Below, piece after piece: positions 43,009 to 50,698 of a stretch of 64,000 bases of DNA. The notes under the pieces were generated by a model. The model had not been told where the DNA came from and did no database searches. It saw only the letters and a list, made by a program, of their open reading frames with translations. Position 1 is the first letter of the stretch; each line of letters begins with the position of its first letter. This stretch comes from Microbacterium sp. SZ1 (GTDB lineage Bacteria; Actinomycetota; Actinomycetes; Actinomycetales; Microbacteriaceae), in the NCBI RefSeq assembly GCF_002362255.1, contig NZ_LPVV01000003.1, positions 1 to 64,000 of the forward strand, written 5' to 3'. A program made the translations under genes and the position numbers.

Positions 43009-44286
43009 GTGAAGGGAGTGAGCGGTGCATCCACGGTCCTGAGGCGTTTCGGGCCGATGGTGTACCTGCCGACCGTGCTCTTCTCGCTCGGCGAGGGCGC
43101 GGTCATCCCGCTCATCCCGGTCATCGCCGCTTCGATGGGAGCCGACGTCGCCTTCGCCGCACTCGTCGCCTCAGCGCTCGTCGTCGGCCAGCTGTGCGGC
43201 AATCTCCCGGCGGGGTGGGCTGTGGCCAAGATCGGCGAGCGGTTCACGATGGTGATCGCCGGTGTCGTGGCGATCGGGGCAGGCGTCGGCATGGTGTTCG
43301 CTCCGTCGTCGGCGGTGCTCGCGGCATCCGTCTTCCTGCTCGGCTTCTGCGCGGCGGCGTTCGGCCTCGCGCGGCACGCCTTCATGACGACCCGAGTGCC
43401 GATCGCCTTCCGTGCGCGCGCCCTGTCTCTGCTGGGCGGCAGCTTCCGCCTCGGCGTCTTCATCGGTCCGTTCGTGGCCGCCGGTCTGCTGCAGCTGTTC
43501 GGGTCGGAGATCGCCGCGATCTGGTTCTTCCTCGCCTGTCTCGTCGTGATGGTCGTGCTCGTGCTGTTCGGCCCCGACCCTGAGAAGACGATCCCGCCGA
43601 CCACTCCGGTGCGCACCGCTCCCCTGGTGTCGGATTCCGGCGAGCCGGTGAGCGGATCGATCCCCACCGCACCGCGCACCGGCGTCCTGCGCACGATGTG
43701 GCGCCAGCGCACGGTGCTCTCCCGGCTGGGGCTCGCCGCCGCCTCTCTGTCCGCCGTGCGCTCTGCACGCCAGGTGGTGCTGCCGCTGTGGGGGCTCTCT
43801 CTCGGACTCGACGCGTCCACGATCGCCCTCGTCGTCGGGGTCTCCGGCGCGATCGACTTCGCGCTCTTCTATGCCAGCGGCCAGGTGATGGACCGGTTCG
43901 GTCGGCTCTGGGCGGCCATGCCGGCGATGCTCCTGATGGGCGCCGGCTTCGTCGCGCTCTCCCTCACCCACGATCTGGACGCAGCCGTGCTGTGGTTCGG
44001 CATGTTCGCCGCCGTCCTCGGCGTCGGCAACGGGCTCTCCAGCGGCATCCTGCTGACACTCGGGGCCGACGTCGCTCCCAAGCGCGAGCCGGCGGCGTTC
44101 TTGGGCTCGTGGCGGACGCTGACGGATGCCGGCGGCGCGGTCGCGCCGCTCCTCGTGTCGGGCATCACCGCGATCGCGTCGCTGCCGATCGCCGCAGCGG
44201 CGATGGGCGTGATCGGCCTCAGCGGCGCGGTCGGTTTCATCCGGTGGATCCCCCGGTTCGTGCCGCGGATGAAGGGCGACGCATGA
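43009..44286 (+). CDS. Major facilitator superfamily transporter
   Basis: 425 aa from GTG 43009, with GGAG 4 nt upstream; GTG 43018 is an alternative. Twelve hydrophobic segments in two halves are separated by a hydrophilic loop (about 195-225). MFS signatures include GNLPAGWAVAKIGERFTMVI after TM2. Resembles drug or sugar efflux pumps; substrate unknown. It overlaps the NUDIX gene by 4 bp. Confidence 0.85.
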   Translation: MKGVSGASTVLRRFGPMVYLPTVLFSLGEGAVIPLIPVIAASMGADVAFAALVASALVVGQLCGNLPAGWAVAKIGERFTMVIAGVVAIGAGVGMVFAPSSAVLAASVFLLGFCAAAFGLARHAFMTTRVPIAFRARALSLLGGSFRLGVFIGPFVAAGLLQLFGSEIAAIWFFLACLVVMVVLVLFGPDPEKTIPPTTPVRTAPLVSDSGEPVSGSIPTAPRTGVLRTMWRQRTVLSRLGLAAASLSAVRSARQVVLPLWGLSLGLDASTIALVVGVSGAIDFALFYASGQVMDRFGRLWAAMPAMLLMGAGFVALSLTHDLDAAVLWFGMFAAVLGVGNGLSSGILLTLGADVAPKREPAAFLGSWRTLTDAGGAVAPLLVSGITAIASLPIAAAAMGVIGLSGAVGFIRWIPRFVPRMKGDA

Positions 44287-44834
44287 GTATCCTCGGCGCC
44301 GATATCCGCCGTCTGGTCGCCGACTTCCCGGTGACCTCGGAGCAGGACCGGGCGGTGCAGGAGGACTTCGCCTCTTTCTTCTCGCGCGACGACGGACCGG
44401 TGCAGCGCGGCGACGGACCTCGCCATGCGACGGCTTCGGCGTTCGTCTTCGACCCGACGCTCTCACGCGTCCTGCTCGTCTTCCACGGCAAGGGGCGCTT
44501 CTGGGTGCAGCCGGGCGGGCACCTCGAGCCCGAGGATCACTCGGTAGCGGATGCCGCGCTTCGCGAGCTGTCCGAGGAGACGGGCATCGTCGCCCCGCCG
44601 CCCGGCGACGAATACGTCTACGACCTCGATCATCACGAGCTCTCCGCCGCGTTCGGCCGGTGCGCTTCGCATCTTGACGTCGGTGTCGCCCTCATCGTCG
44701 CCGGCGAGGGCGGGCTGCGGCTCAGCGACGAGTCGGAGGACGTGCGATGGTGGCCGATCGACGCACTCCCCGACGAGGTGCCGCCCCAGTTCCACCGCCG
44801 CGTGGCGCACGTGCTCACGCTTCTGCGCCGCTGA
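44283..44834 (+). CDS. NUDIX hydrolase
   Basis: A 183-aa protein. The NUDIX box GGHLEPEDHSVADAALRELS continues ..EETGI (about 79-103); it keeps the E-x-x-E-E metal-binding core with slight variation. It hydrolyses a nucleoside-diphosphate-linked compound, not identifiable further. Translationally coupled to the MFS gene (ATGA). Confidence 0.88.
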   Translation: MSILGADIRRLVADFPVTSEQDRAVQEDFASFFSRDDGPVQRGDGPRHATASAFVFDPTLSRVLLVFHGKGRFWVQPGGHLEPEDHSVADAALRELSEETGIVAPPPGDEYVYDLDHHELSAAFGRCASHLDVGVALIVAGEGGLRLSDESEDVRWWPIDALPDEVPPQFHRRVAHVLTLLRR

Positions 44835-44910
44835 GGAGCGCTCACGCATGGCGTTGTGCCACCCGGCGCCGAGTCCACACTGTCCCTGAATCCGCGGCGC
44901 GCGACGTCCG

Positions 44911-45321
44911 TCAGCGCAGCGCGGTGCGGCTCGTGGCGGTGGCCTCGAGGCGCACGCCCTCCGGCACGAAGAGCGACACGACCGGCGGATGCCAGTCCGT
45001 CGCGATCGTCACCCGGGCCGAGACTCCGTCTGGAGCGGTCGCCGCGACCAGGGCGGCTCGCCCCGGCATCCCGTCCAGCACGGCTGTCGCCTGCTCGCGC
45101 ACTCCCCCGTCGGTGAGCCCCGCGTGCACGACGTCACCCTCCACCTCGACCGTGAAGCCGTCGGCTCCGGCGAGCGCGGCCGAATCGGCGAGCGAGTCGA
45201 GGCGCTTCTGCGCGATGTACAGATCGGTTGCCGTGGCGGCGACGAGGATGAGCGCGATGGCGAGGAGGGCGTAGCCGAGTGCGAGCAGAAGCACACTGCC
45301 TGCATCGTCGTCTCGTCTCAC
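44911..45321 (-). CDS. Tad-locus TadG-like membrane protein
   Basis: 136 aa from a GTG at 45321 that overlaps the upstream stop (GTGA). It has the pseudopilin-type N-terminus DDDAGSVLLLALGYALLAIA, a single TM, and DLYIAQKRLDSLADSAALAG, as in the Rv3660c-Rv3654c-type secretion/pilus helpers. Last gene of the Tad operon. It probably now depends on a promoter other than that of tadA, because two elements interrupt the operon. Confidence 0.7.
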   Translation of the reverse strand: MRRDDDAGSVLLLALGYALLAIALILVAATATDLYIAQKRLDSLADSAALAGADGFTVEVEGDVVHAGLTDGGVREQATAVLDGMPGRAALVAATAPDGVSARVTIATDWHPPVVSLFVPEGVRLEATATSRTALR

Positions 45322-45752
45322 GACGCACCCCACAAGCGGGACACCTTCTGCACCGCCACTCCCTCGACGGGGATGGATGCCGCGGCGTCGAGGCCGAGAA
45401 CGGACGGGACCAGCGGGAGCGGGACCCGGGTGGCGACCGTCACGGTGACGAGCGCGCCGGGAGCGGGGCACTCAGCGGTGCGCGGCGCGCAGGTCACCGA
45501 GACCTCCAGCGACCCGCGATTGATCCCGTACTGGTCGGCGATGTTCGCGACGACCCGGTCCCCGTGCGCGGCAGCCGTCTCGGCATCCGGAGCGCGCGCG
45601 ATCACCCGCGCGAGGTGGCGGGCCGCCGCCTCGGCACCGAGCGTGTGCTCCTGAATGCTCCCCAGCGCGACGATGAGGTACACGAGCGGCACCAGCAGGA
45701 TCACCCCGACCGTGATGAACTCGAGTGCCGCTGAGCCTCGGTCATCGTTCAT
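45318..45752 (-). CDS. TadE-family minor pilin-like protein
   Basis: 144 aa starting MNDDRGSAALEFITVGVILL, the TadE pattern with the conserved Glu at position 5 of the processed hydrophobic helix (G-SAALEF). One TM (about 12-35) is followed by an external domain with two Cys. It overlaps tadE upstream by 11 bp. Confidence 0.75.
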   Translation of the reverse strand: MNDDRGSAALEFITVGVILLVPLVYLIVALGSIQEHTLGAEAAARHLARVIARAPDAETAAAHGDRVVANIADQYGINRGSLEVSVTCAPRTAECPAPGALVTVTVATRVPLPLVPSVLGLDAAASIPVEGVAVQKVSRLWGAS

Positions 45753-46143
45753 CGAACGACTCCGCGGGCGCTTCCGCATGGATGTTCATCGCGGACGGAA
45801 TGCCGATCAGTCCGATGACCGGCAGCGCCGTGCGGACGCGCACCACCATGACGTCGCGCCCGTTCTGCCTCACGCGGGCGGCCTCGACGTCGTCGGCGTA
45901 GGCGGCGCCGACCGCCTGCGTGATCACGCGGCGTGCGCGCGCCGCGCCTTCCTCCGGAGAGACGTCAGCGAGCGCCGCATGGTGGGCGCCTCCGATCGCC
46001 GCATCGTGAACCACGTTGCGCACGTACACGACGAGCGCGAGCTGCAGCACCGCGAGCGTGAGCGCGGTCAGCATCGTGCCGACGAGCACGAACTCGACCG
46101 GGCTGGACCCACGCTCATCTCCCCCGAGACTGCCCGTCAGCAT
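45742..46143 (-). CDS. tadE: TadE-like pilus assembly protein
   Basis: 133 aa with the N-terminal motif ERGSSPVEFVLVGTMLTALT, a prepilin-peptidase-type site followed by a hydrophobic helix containing the Glu. The external part lacks other motifs. Minor pilin-like component of a type IVc (Tad/Flp) pilus. Confidence 0.8.
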   Translation of the reverse strand: MLTGSLGGDERGSSPVEFVLVGTMLTALTLAVLQLALVVYVRNVVHDAAIGGAHHAALADVSPEEGAARARRVITQAVGAAYADDVEAARVRQNGRDVMVVRVRTALPVIGLIGIPSAMNIHAEAPAESFDER

Positions 46144-46147
46144 GCGC

Positions 46148-46345
46148 TCACAGGCCCGACACGCGCTGGATCGCCTGCTCGAACAGAGCGCTCAACGCCG
46201 GACCGGCGACAGCCCAGATCAGGACAACGAGACCGGCGGTCATCAGTGTGACGAGCACCCAACCTGGGACGTCGCCCGCGTCGTCGTCGAGCAGACCCTT
46301 GATCAGGCGCACGGATCGGGTGGGGCGGAGTGGAGTGTCGTTCAT
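46148..46345 (-). CDS. Small Flp/pilin-like membrane protein of the Tad operon
   Basis: 65 aa: a charged N-terminus, then DDDAGDVPGWVLVTLMTAGL, a single hydrophobic helix and a short tail. Size and position, between tadC and tadE, are those of a Flp pilin. The usual pilin Glu-Tyr pair is absent (VPGWVL instead of a TAEYA-like segment). It could be a divergent pilin or another small Tad component. Confidence 0.6.
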   Translation of the reverse strand: MNDTPLRPTRSVRLIKGLLDDDAGDVPGWVLVTLMTAGLVVLIWAVAGPALSALFEQAIQRVSGL

Positions 46346-46366
46346 GTCGTCCTTTCGAATGGGCGC

Positions 46367-46453
46367 TCAGCCGATGCCGAGTCGCAGGATGAAGAGGCCG
46401 GGGTAGATGGCGAAGAGCACCGACAGCGGCAGGATCAGGAAGACGAGAGGTAG
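46367..46453 (-). pseudogene. tadC: 3' fragment of tadC cut off by element 1
   Basis: The last 28 codons of tadC remain here, LPLVFLILPLSVLFAIYPGL plus FILRLGIG, the typical final membrane helix of TadC, followed by a stop. The rest lies about 9.1 kb away at 55598-56450. Joining the two at the shared AGCA gives an uninterrupted frame EILMLLPLVFLIL. Confidence 0.9.
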
Positions 46454-46470
46454 CAAGCACAGATATACAC
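46440..46470. other. Left attachment junction of element 1
   Basis: Host tadC DNA changes to element DNA at AGCA (46452-46455). The same AGCA stands at the right junction (55598-55601). A serine recombinase gene starts 22 bp inside. Confidence 0.75.
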
Positions 46471-46477
46471 TCTCCTC

Positions 46478-47881
46478 ATGACCGCGGTTATCTACTGCAG
46501 AATCAGTGACGATCCGACCGGACGGGCAGCCGGAGTCGAGCGCCAGCGTGACGAGTGCATGGCGCTTGCGGAGGCCAGGGGTGAGAAGGTGCTGGAGGTG
46601 ATCGTCGACAACGATCTATCCGCGACTTCCGGGAAGCGCCGGCCTGGGTTCGAGCGCGTGCTGTCTCTGGTGCGGGACAACATCATCGACACGATCGTGG
46701 TGTGGCACACGGACCGTTTATACCGGATGCCGCGAGACCTCGAGCCGATCATCGATCTGGCGGAGGGCCGTCGTCTGCGGTTCCTGACCGTGGAGTCGTC
46801 AGAGATCGACCTGAATACGCCGTCCGGGCGCATGGTCGCTCGTATGCTCGCCGCCATGAGCGCGCAGGAGGTGGAGCACAAGGCACAGCGTCAGCGGTCC
46901 GCAGGCGATCAGCGTGCGGCTCGCGGGATGCCGACCGCCCGACCGGGCTACGGATATCGCCGTGTGGACGGACGGGACGTTGTCGAGGCATCCGAGGCGT
47001 CAACGATCCGCGAGGCGGCGCGCAGGGTGTTGGATGCGGAGTCTCTACGGTCCGTGGCCGCGGACTTCAATGTCCGCGCTGTGCCGAGCCCTGCGGGCGC
47101 GCCGTGGCAGGGCATCACACTTCGCCAGTTGCTTCGTCGTCCATCCATCGCTGGTCTCCGCACTCATCGTGGAGACGTGGTCGGAGAGTTCGACGTGGAG
47201 ATGCACCCGCCAATCCTGGATCGCGACACGTACGACCGCCTGACGGCGATGTTCAATGACCCTCTCCGCGCTTCGAGTTCACGTGCCGGGCATCCTCCGA
47301 AGTATCTGCTGTCTGGGATCGCCTGGTGCGGTCGCTGTGAGGAGACGCTGGGCGGGCGGATGAAGCGTCTGCCTCCGTGGACACCGAAGCCGGGACAGAA
47401 GTCGAAGCCGGTCAAGGCGGCGTACTCGTGCGGAGCATGCCACAAGGTGCGACGGCTTCAGGAGCCCGTGGATGAGCTGGTGACGGAGATCCTTCTTCGC
47501 CGCCTCGAGCGGGAGGATGCCGCAGAGCTGTTCGCGACCGGCGACCCCGTGGCGGCGCGCGCAGCTCGCGACGCTATCGCGGCGGTATCGGCTCGCTTGG
47601 CGTCGGCGGCTGATCTATTCGCGGAGGGGTCGATCGACGCGGATCAGTTGGCGCGGATCACAGCGAAGGGTCGGGCGGAGCGTGAGGATCACGAAGCGGC
47701 TCTAGCCCTGGCTCTCCCTCCTGCACTCCCCCGCGACGCGGTGGGGGCTCGAGCACGGCTGTCGTGGGCGTCCTATGACGTTGAGAGGCGACGCGCGATC
47801 CTGAATGCATTGATGCGAGTCACAATCATGCCGTCTGGTCCCGGCCAGAGCTTTGATCCGTCACTGATTCGCGTTGAATAG
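46478..47881 (+). CDS. int: Large serine recombinase (element 1 integrase)
   Basis: Integrates and, with a directionality factor, excises element 1. The 467-aa protein has a resolvase catalytic domain (1-~140) with nucleophile S10 in YCRIS, then ERQRDEC, GVWHTDRLYR-like VVWHTDRLYRMPRD and MSAQEVEHKAQRQR. The Recombinase domain (about 155-265) has the typical RPGYGYR entry. The zinc ribbon uses CGRC and CGAC (about 290-325). A coiled-coil region follows. The gene starts 22 bp from the attachment core, as usual for this class. Confidence 0.95.
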   Translation: MTAVIYCRISDDPTGRAAGVERQRDECMALAEARGEKVLEVIVDNDLSATSGKRRPGFERVLSLVRDNIIDTIVVWHTDRLYRMPRDLEPIIDLAEGRRLRFLTVESSEIDLNTPSGRMVARMLAAMSAQEVEHKAQRQRSAGDQRAARGMPTARPGYGYRRVDGRDVVEASEASTIREAARRVLDAESLRSVAADFNVRAVPSPAGAPWQGITLRQLLRRPSIAGLRTHRGDVVGEFDVEMHPPILDRDTYDRLTAMFNDPLRASSSRAGHPPKYLLSGIAWCGRCEETLGGRMKRLPPWTPKPGQKSKPVKAAYSCGACHKVRRLQEPVDELVTEILLRRLEREDAAELFATGDPVAARAARDAIAAVSARLASAADLFAEGSIDADQLARITAKGRAEREDHEAALALALPPALPRDAVGARARLSWASYDVERRRAILNALMRVTIMPSGPGQSFDPSLIRVE

Positions 47882-47898
47882 TTGTCGGAGGTGACGCC

Positions 47899-48234
47899 GT
47901 GAGCCGTCGAAAGAACCGATTGAGCGAACTCGTCGTCGTCGACATTCTGTGCTCGAACAAGCATTTCCAGGGGCGCGCGATCAAGACTCTGATCGCTGAC
48001 GCAGACGACGGTGTTTCGCCGTACGGGCTCGAAGCGTGCAGTCGTCTGAGGCTCGTGGACCCTACTCCGACACCCGACTCCGGACACCTCGCCGCGGTAT
48101 GTCCGGAGTGCGGTGATTCAGTCCGAATCCGTTGGGCACGGGTCCGCGCGCTACTCGATTCCCGGCAGGCAGATGGTCGATCGTCCGGAGAGATCGGTCC
48201 GCACTCCAACGACGCGGAGTCTTCTTCAGCCTGA
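47899..48234 (+). CDS. Small element-1 protein of unknown function
   Basis: 111 aa from a GTG at 47899 preceded by GGAGG. A conserved-looking start (SRRKNRLSELVVVDILCSN) is followed by RLRLVDPTPTPDSGHLA and a CPEC knuckle. A single CxxC with two other Cys suggests a possible zinc site. It ends in a polar tail. Co-oriented with the integrase. Confidence 0.6.
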   Translation: MSRRKNRLSELVVVDILCSNKHFQGRAIKTLIADADDGVSPYGLEACSRLRLVDPTPTPDSGHLAAVCPECGDSVRIRWARVRALLDSRQADGRSSGEIGPHSNDAESSSA

Positions 48235-48295
48235 AGCACTGCTCTTGATGCTAACGTTGCGAGCAATAGCCCTCGGGCCGGTTGGACAAGCCGTT

Positions 48296-48343
48296 GAGAG
48301 TCCGCTTCGCACCTCTCTGAGGTGGTGCGAAACGTTGACTCTC
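48296..48343 (+). promoter_or_regulatory. Long leader hairpin before the element-1 capsid operon
   Basis: Nested inverted repeats GAGAGTC / GACTCTC outside and TTCGCACC / GGTGCGAA inside form a 48-nt hairpin. It ends 2 nt before the GGAGG of the GTG at 48355. Placement at the ribosome site suggests translational or termination control of the operon. Confidence 0.5.
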
Positions 48344-48354
48344 CGGAGGCACTC

Positions 48355-48582
48355 GTGTCCATCCCTTCTCCCATTCCAACGCCAAGAGCCGCGCGCGCTC
48401 GCAAAGCCGCGTTCGAGCGTCATCGTGAGCCGAACGATCCTGAGCTGGTCGAAGCATCTCGAGACCTCGCAGCCGCGAAGCTCCAGCAGTACATCGCCCA
48501 GGTGGTCGCGGCAGCTCCGCCACTTAGCGCCTCTCAGCGGAATCACCTGACGAGCCTTCTCCGCGGCGGTGGTGCGTCGTGA
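48355..48582 (+). CDS. Small helical element-1 protein
   Basis: 75 aa from a GTG with GGAGG 5 nt upstream. Basic N-terminus (TPRAARARKAAFERH), then a helical ELVEASRDLAAAKLQQYIAQ. First gene of an operon in which each next gene overlaps its predecessor's stop. No family recognised. Confidence 0.6.
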   Translation: MSIPSPIPTPRAARARKAAFERHREPNDPELVEASRDLAAAKLQQYIAQVVAAAPPLSASQRNHLTSLLRGGGAS

Positions 48583-48938
48583 GTGGCCGTAGGAACGAAT
48601 CTCTCGCACAGGCTCAGCGCTGGGAGGTCGTGAAGACACGGGCTCTCGACGCCGGCCTGTGCGACCGGTGCGCTTCTCAGTTCGCCTGGGGCTCGCAGGC
48701 TGGTTTTGCTGATGTCCATCCGCCGTGCTCGGCATGCCGCTCCGTCGTCGAGAGCTGGCCGGTGTCGAGGCCGTCTGGGTGGCGCACGCCGGCGGGTTCC
48801 CTGTCGGCGACATCGACGTGGGCGAACGCTGTCGATTCGGCGTCTCCGATGCTCCCGGGCATCTCGGGTGCCGGGAGTGCTCCAGCGCGCATCAGATCGT
48901 CGCACACGGTCTCCCGACTTGTTCGAGCGGGTGCCTGA
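48579..48938 (+). CDS. Small Cys-rich element-1 protein
   Basis: 119 aa, with the start overlapping the previous stop by 4 bp. LCDRCASQFAWGSQAGFADV followed by HPPCSACRSVVE gives two CxxC pairs, probably one zinc site. The later segment SRPSGWRTP and a low-complexity tail complete it. Similar small zinc-knuckle proteins occur in actinophage-related islands (recollection, not searched). Confidence 0.6.
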   Translation: MSGRRNESLAQAQRWEVVKTRALDAGLCDRCASQFAWGSQAGFADVHPPCSACRSVVESWPVSRPSGWRTPAGSLSATSTWANAVDSASPMLPGISGAGSAPARIRSSHTVSRLVRAGA

Positions 48939-49726
48939 TGGGTATCACACGACCGGCTCTCGACTTCGAGGAGAAGTTCACGCGCATTCCGAACGCGTGG
49001 ATCCGCGATTCGCGCCTATCGCGTCGGGCTCGAGGGCTACTGGCGGAGTTGCTGTCGCATCGTGCCGGGTGGCGGGTGTCGATCCGTTCGCTCGTCTCCG
49101 AGCACGAGAAGAAGCACGCCGTCGCGGCCACGATTGCCGAGCTCATCGCCGCCGGTTACCTCACTGTGGGTGAGCAGCGCAGATCCGCTTCGGGAACGTT
49201 TGGAGAGGCCGAATACGTGCTGTCGGATCCGACCGTGACCCGGTCAGCGGGTCACGGTGCGAAAATGCCAGTTCAGGAGGGAGAAATCCGGCCCCCTTCT
49301 CAGGTCGCGTTCAAGAAAACCCCTGATGAGACCGTGACCCACTCAGCCGTCGACGGCTCACCCGTCGACGGCTCACCGGGACACAAAGAAGACCATCTGG
49401 AAGAAGACCATCACGAAGAAGGAAAGATTAGGTCGGATCTGATCGATCCGACGCGCTCTCAATCCTCGGATCGATCTGCATCCGAAGCTCAGAAGCGATA
49501 CGTGCGCGATCTCTGGATTCACCTGCACGGAGCCGTCCCTTCGGCTGACATCGAAGCCAGCATCGATCGCCTCACGGCCTCAGAAGTCCGCCCCACCGTC
49601 GCTGAACTCAATCGGCTGATGCCGCGGTTCACGGAGTACGAGGGTCCGGAGGCCGGAGATCCCGCGTACGACGCCCTGAGCCCAGTCGGCAGGGATTGGG
49701 CTGATCGACAGATGGTTCCGGAATGA
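48938..49726 (+). CDS. Winged-helix protein, possible replication initiator
   Basis: 262 aa from an ATG at 48938 that overlaps the preceding TGA (TGATG). Upstream in-frame codons belong to the previous gene in another phase. Residues 1-80 (FEEKFTRIPNAWIRDSRLSR, then LLAELLSHRAGWRVSIRSLV) form a helix-turn-helix of the kind seen in phage replication proteins. The middle is polar and repetitive with DGSPVDGSPG. The C-terminus has a short helical domain (KRYVRDLWIHLHG). The replication role is inferred. Confidence 0.6.
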   Translation: MGITRPALDFEEKFTRIPNAWIRDSRLSRRARGLLAELLSHRAGWRVSIRSLVSEHEKKHAVAATIAELIAAGYLTVGEQRRSASGTFGEAEYVLSDPTVTRSAGHGAKMPVQEGEIRPPSQVAFKKTPDETVTHSAVDGSPVDGSPGHKEDHLEEDHHEEGKIRSDLIDPTRSQSSDRSASEAQKRYVRDLWIHLHGAVPSADIEASIDRLTASEVRPTVAELNRLMPRFTEYEGPEAGDPAYDALSPVGRDWADRQMVPE

Positions 49727-49887
49727 ACGTCGTCGACGCCGGACCTGACGCGGCTCATTCGATGCCGGATCCGGGCTATTGCGTGCACGGAGTCACTGTG
49801 ACCGCTCGCTGTAACCGGTGCCCGTCCGGGCACGCGGCGAAGAACGAACGAACCGGGTCTCAGACCCACGGAACGAGGAACTCATGA
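49723..49887 (+). CDS. 54-aa Cys-containing element-1 peptide
   Basis: ATGA overlap with the previous gene. The sequence MNVVDAGPDAAHSMPDPGYC leads to CVHGVTVTARCNRC, a small zinc-knuckle-like Cys set. Its position in the overlapping operon supports it as real. Confidence 0.5.
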   Translation: MNVVDAGPDAAHSMPDPGYCVHGVTVTARCNRCPSGHAAKNERTGSQTHGTRNS

Positions 49888-50150
49888 ACCTTCAGGAACT
49901 GCGTCGCGAAGACCATCTCCGCGCCGCTCAGATCGCCGCAGGAGTCGCACTGGACGACTCGGCTATGGCGACACAGGCTCTGCTCGAGGCGTGCCAGGAT
50001 TCGCATCCTGCCGCCGTACCGAACGTGATCTTCGCGCTGGCTCACAACCTGGATCAGACCCTCCGTGCCGTGATCGGTCCGGACGCGACAATCGGCCTCC
50101 TCCGACGCACGCTCGCGCAGCTCGTCGCGGCTGAGGAGGCCGGAGCATGA
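49884..50150 (+). CDS. 88-aa helical element-1 protein
   Basis: Starts MNLQELRREDHLRAAQIAAG and overlaps both neighbours by 4 bp. Predominantly helical (FALAHNLDQTLRAVIGPDAT). No family recognised. Confidence 0.6.
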   Translation: MNLQELRREDHLRAAQIAAGVALDDSAMATQALLEACQDSHPAAVPNVIFALAHNLDQTLRAVIGPDATIGLLRRTLAQLVAAEEAGA

Positions 50151-50362
50151 CCCGGCGGAACCCGTTCGATGCGGGCATCCCGAAGTCGTTCCCGTTCGTG
50201 GGCGCGGCACGCCGGCCTCCCCGGACCTTGCGGGATTCGAGCGGTTTCCTCCCGGCATCCGCTGAGGTCGCGTGGCTCACTCAGATCACGGGCTCCGCCG
50301 ACACAGCGGACGGCGAGGTCATCATCGCTGAACTGATCGACGACGGGGAGGTGTCAGCGTGA
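50147..50362 (+). CDS. 71-aa element-1 protein
   Basis: Starts MTRRNPFDAGIPKSFPFVGA. Basic and Pro-rich first half, acidic second half. Overlaps the previous gene by 4 bp. No family recognised. Confidence 0.5.
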   Translation: MTRRNPFDAGIPKSFPFVGAARRPPRTLRDSSGFLPASAEVAWLTQITGSADTADGEVIIAELIDDGEVSA

Positions 50363-50517
50363 GGGTGTACGCTTCTGGTGTTCGGGCGGTCATCCCCCGG
50401 CACTGGCCTGGTTATTCGGCCTCAGGGTTAGGCAATCCGACCCGCCACCGCAGTATCGCCGCGTCGAGTATCTCCGCGGGATTCCGAACTGCTGCAGTTC
50501 CCGGAGGAGTCCTCTGA
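50359..50517 (+). CDS. Possible 52-aa element-1 peptide
   Basis: A GTG start overlaps the preceding TGA, and its TGA shares one base with the ATG of the next gene, continuing the overlap pattern. The composition is unremarkable, so this could be a spacer rather than a gene. Confidence 0.3.
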   Translation: MRVYASGVRAVIPRHWPGYSASGLGNPTRHRSIAASSISAGFRTAAVPGGVL

Positions 50518-50693
50518 TGGTGACCAGCGAAGCGGCGAAGGCCGTGATGCGAGCGAACCAGGCTCTCGCCGACGTGTACGACCGCGCCGCAGGGCGCGAC
50601 CTGACCCGCGACGAGAAACGTCTGGCACAGCGCTACGAGGGCATCATCGACGAAGGCCTGACGGAACTGCTCCCCACCACGAAATCGGAGTAG
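50517..50693 (+). CDS. 58-aa helical protein upstream of the capsid gene
   Basis: MVTSEAAKAVMRANQALADV, then DLTRDEKRLAQRYEGIIDEG. Highly helical and ends 5 bp before the capsid gene. Size and position would suit a capsid cofactor or small scaffold, but no homology supports this. Confidence 0.55.
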   Translation: MVTSEAAKAVMRANQALADVYDRAAGRDLTRDEKRLAQRYEGIIDEGLTELLPTTKSE

Positions 50694-50698
50694 GAATC

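Noticed and set aside
48725..48937. N-terminal extension of the winged-helix protein frame
   Set aside because: This part overlaps the Cys-rich 119-aa gene in another phase. The ATG at 48938 with TGATG coupling is the better start.
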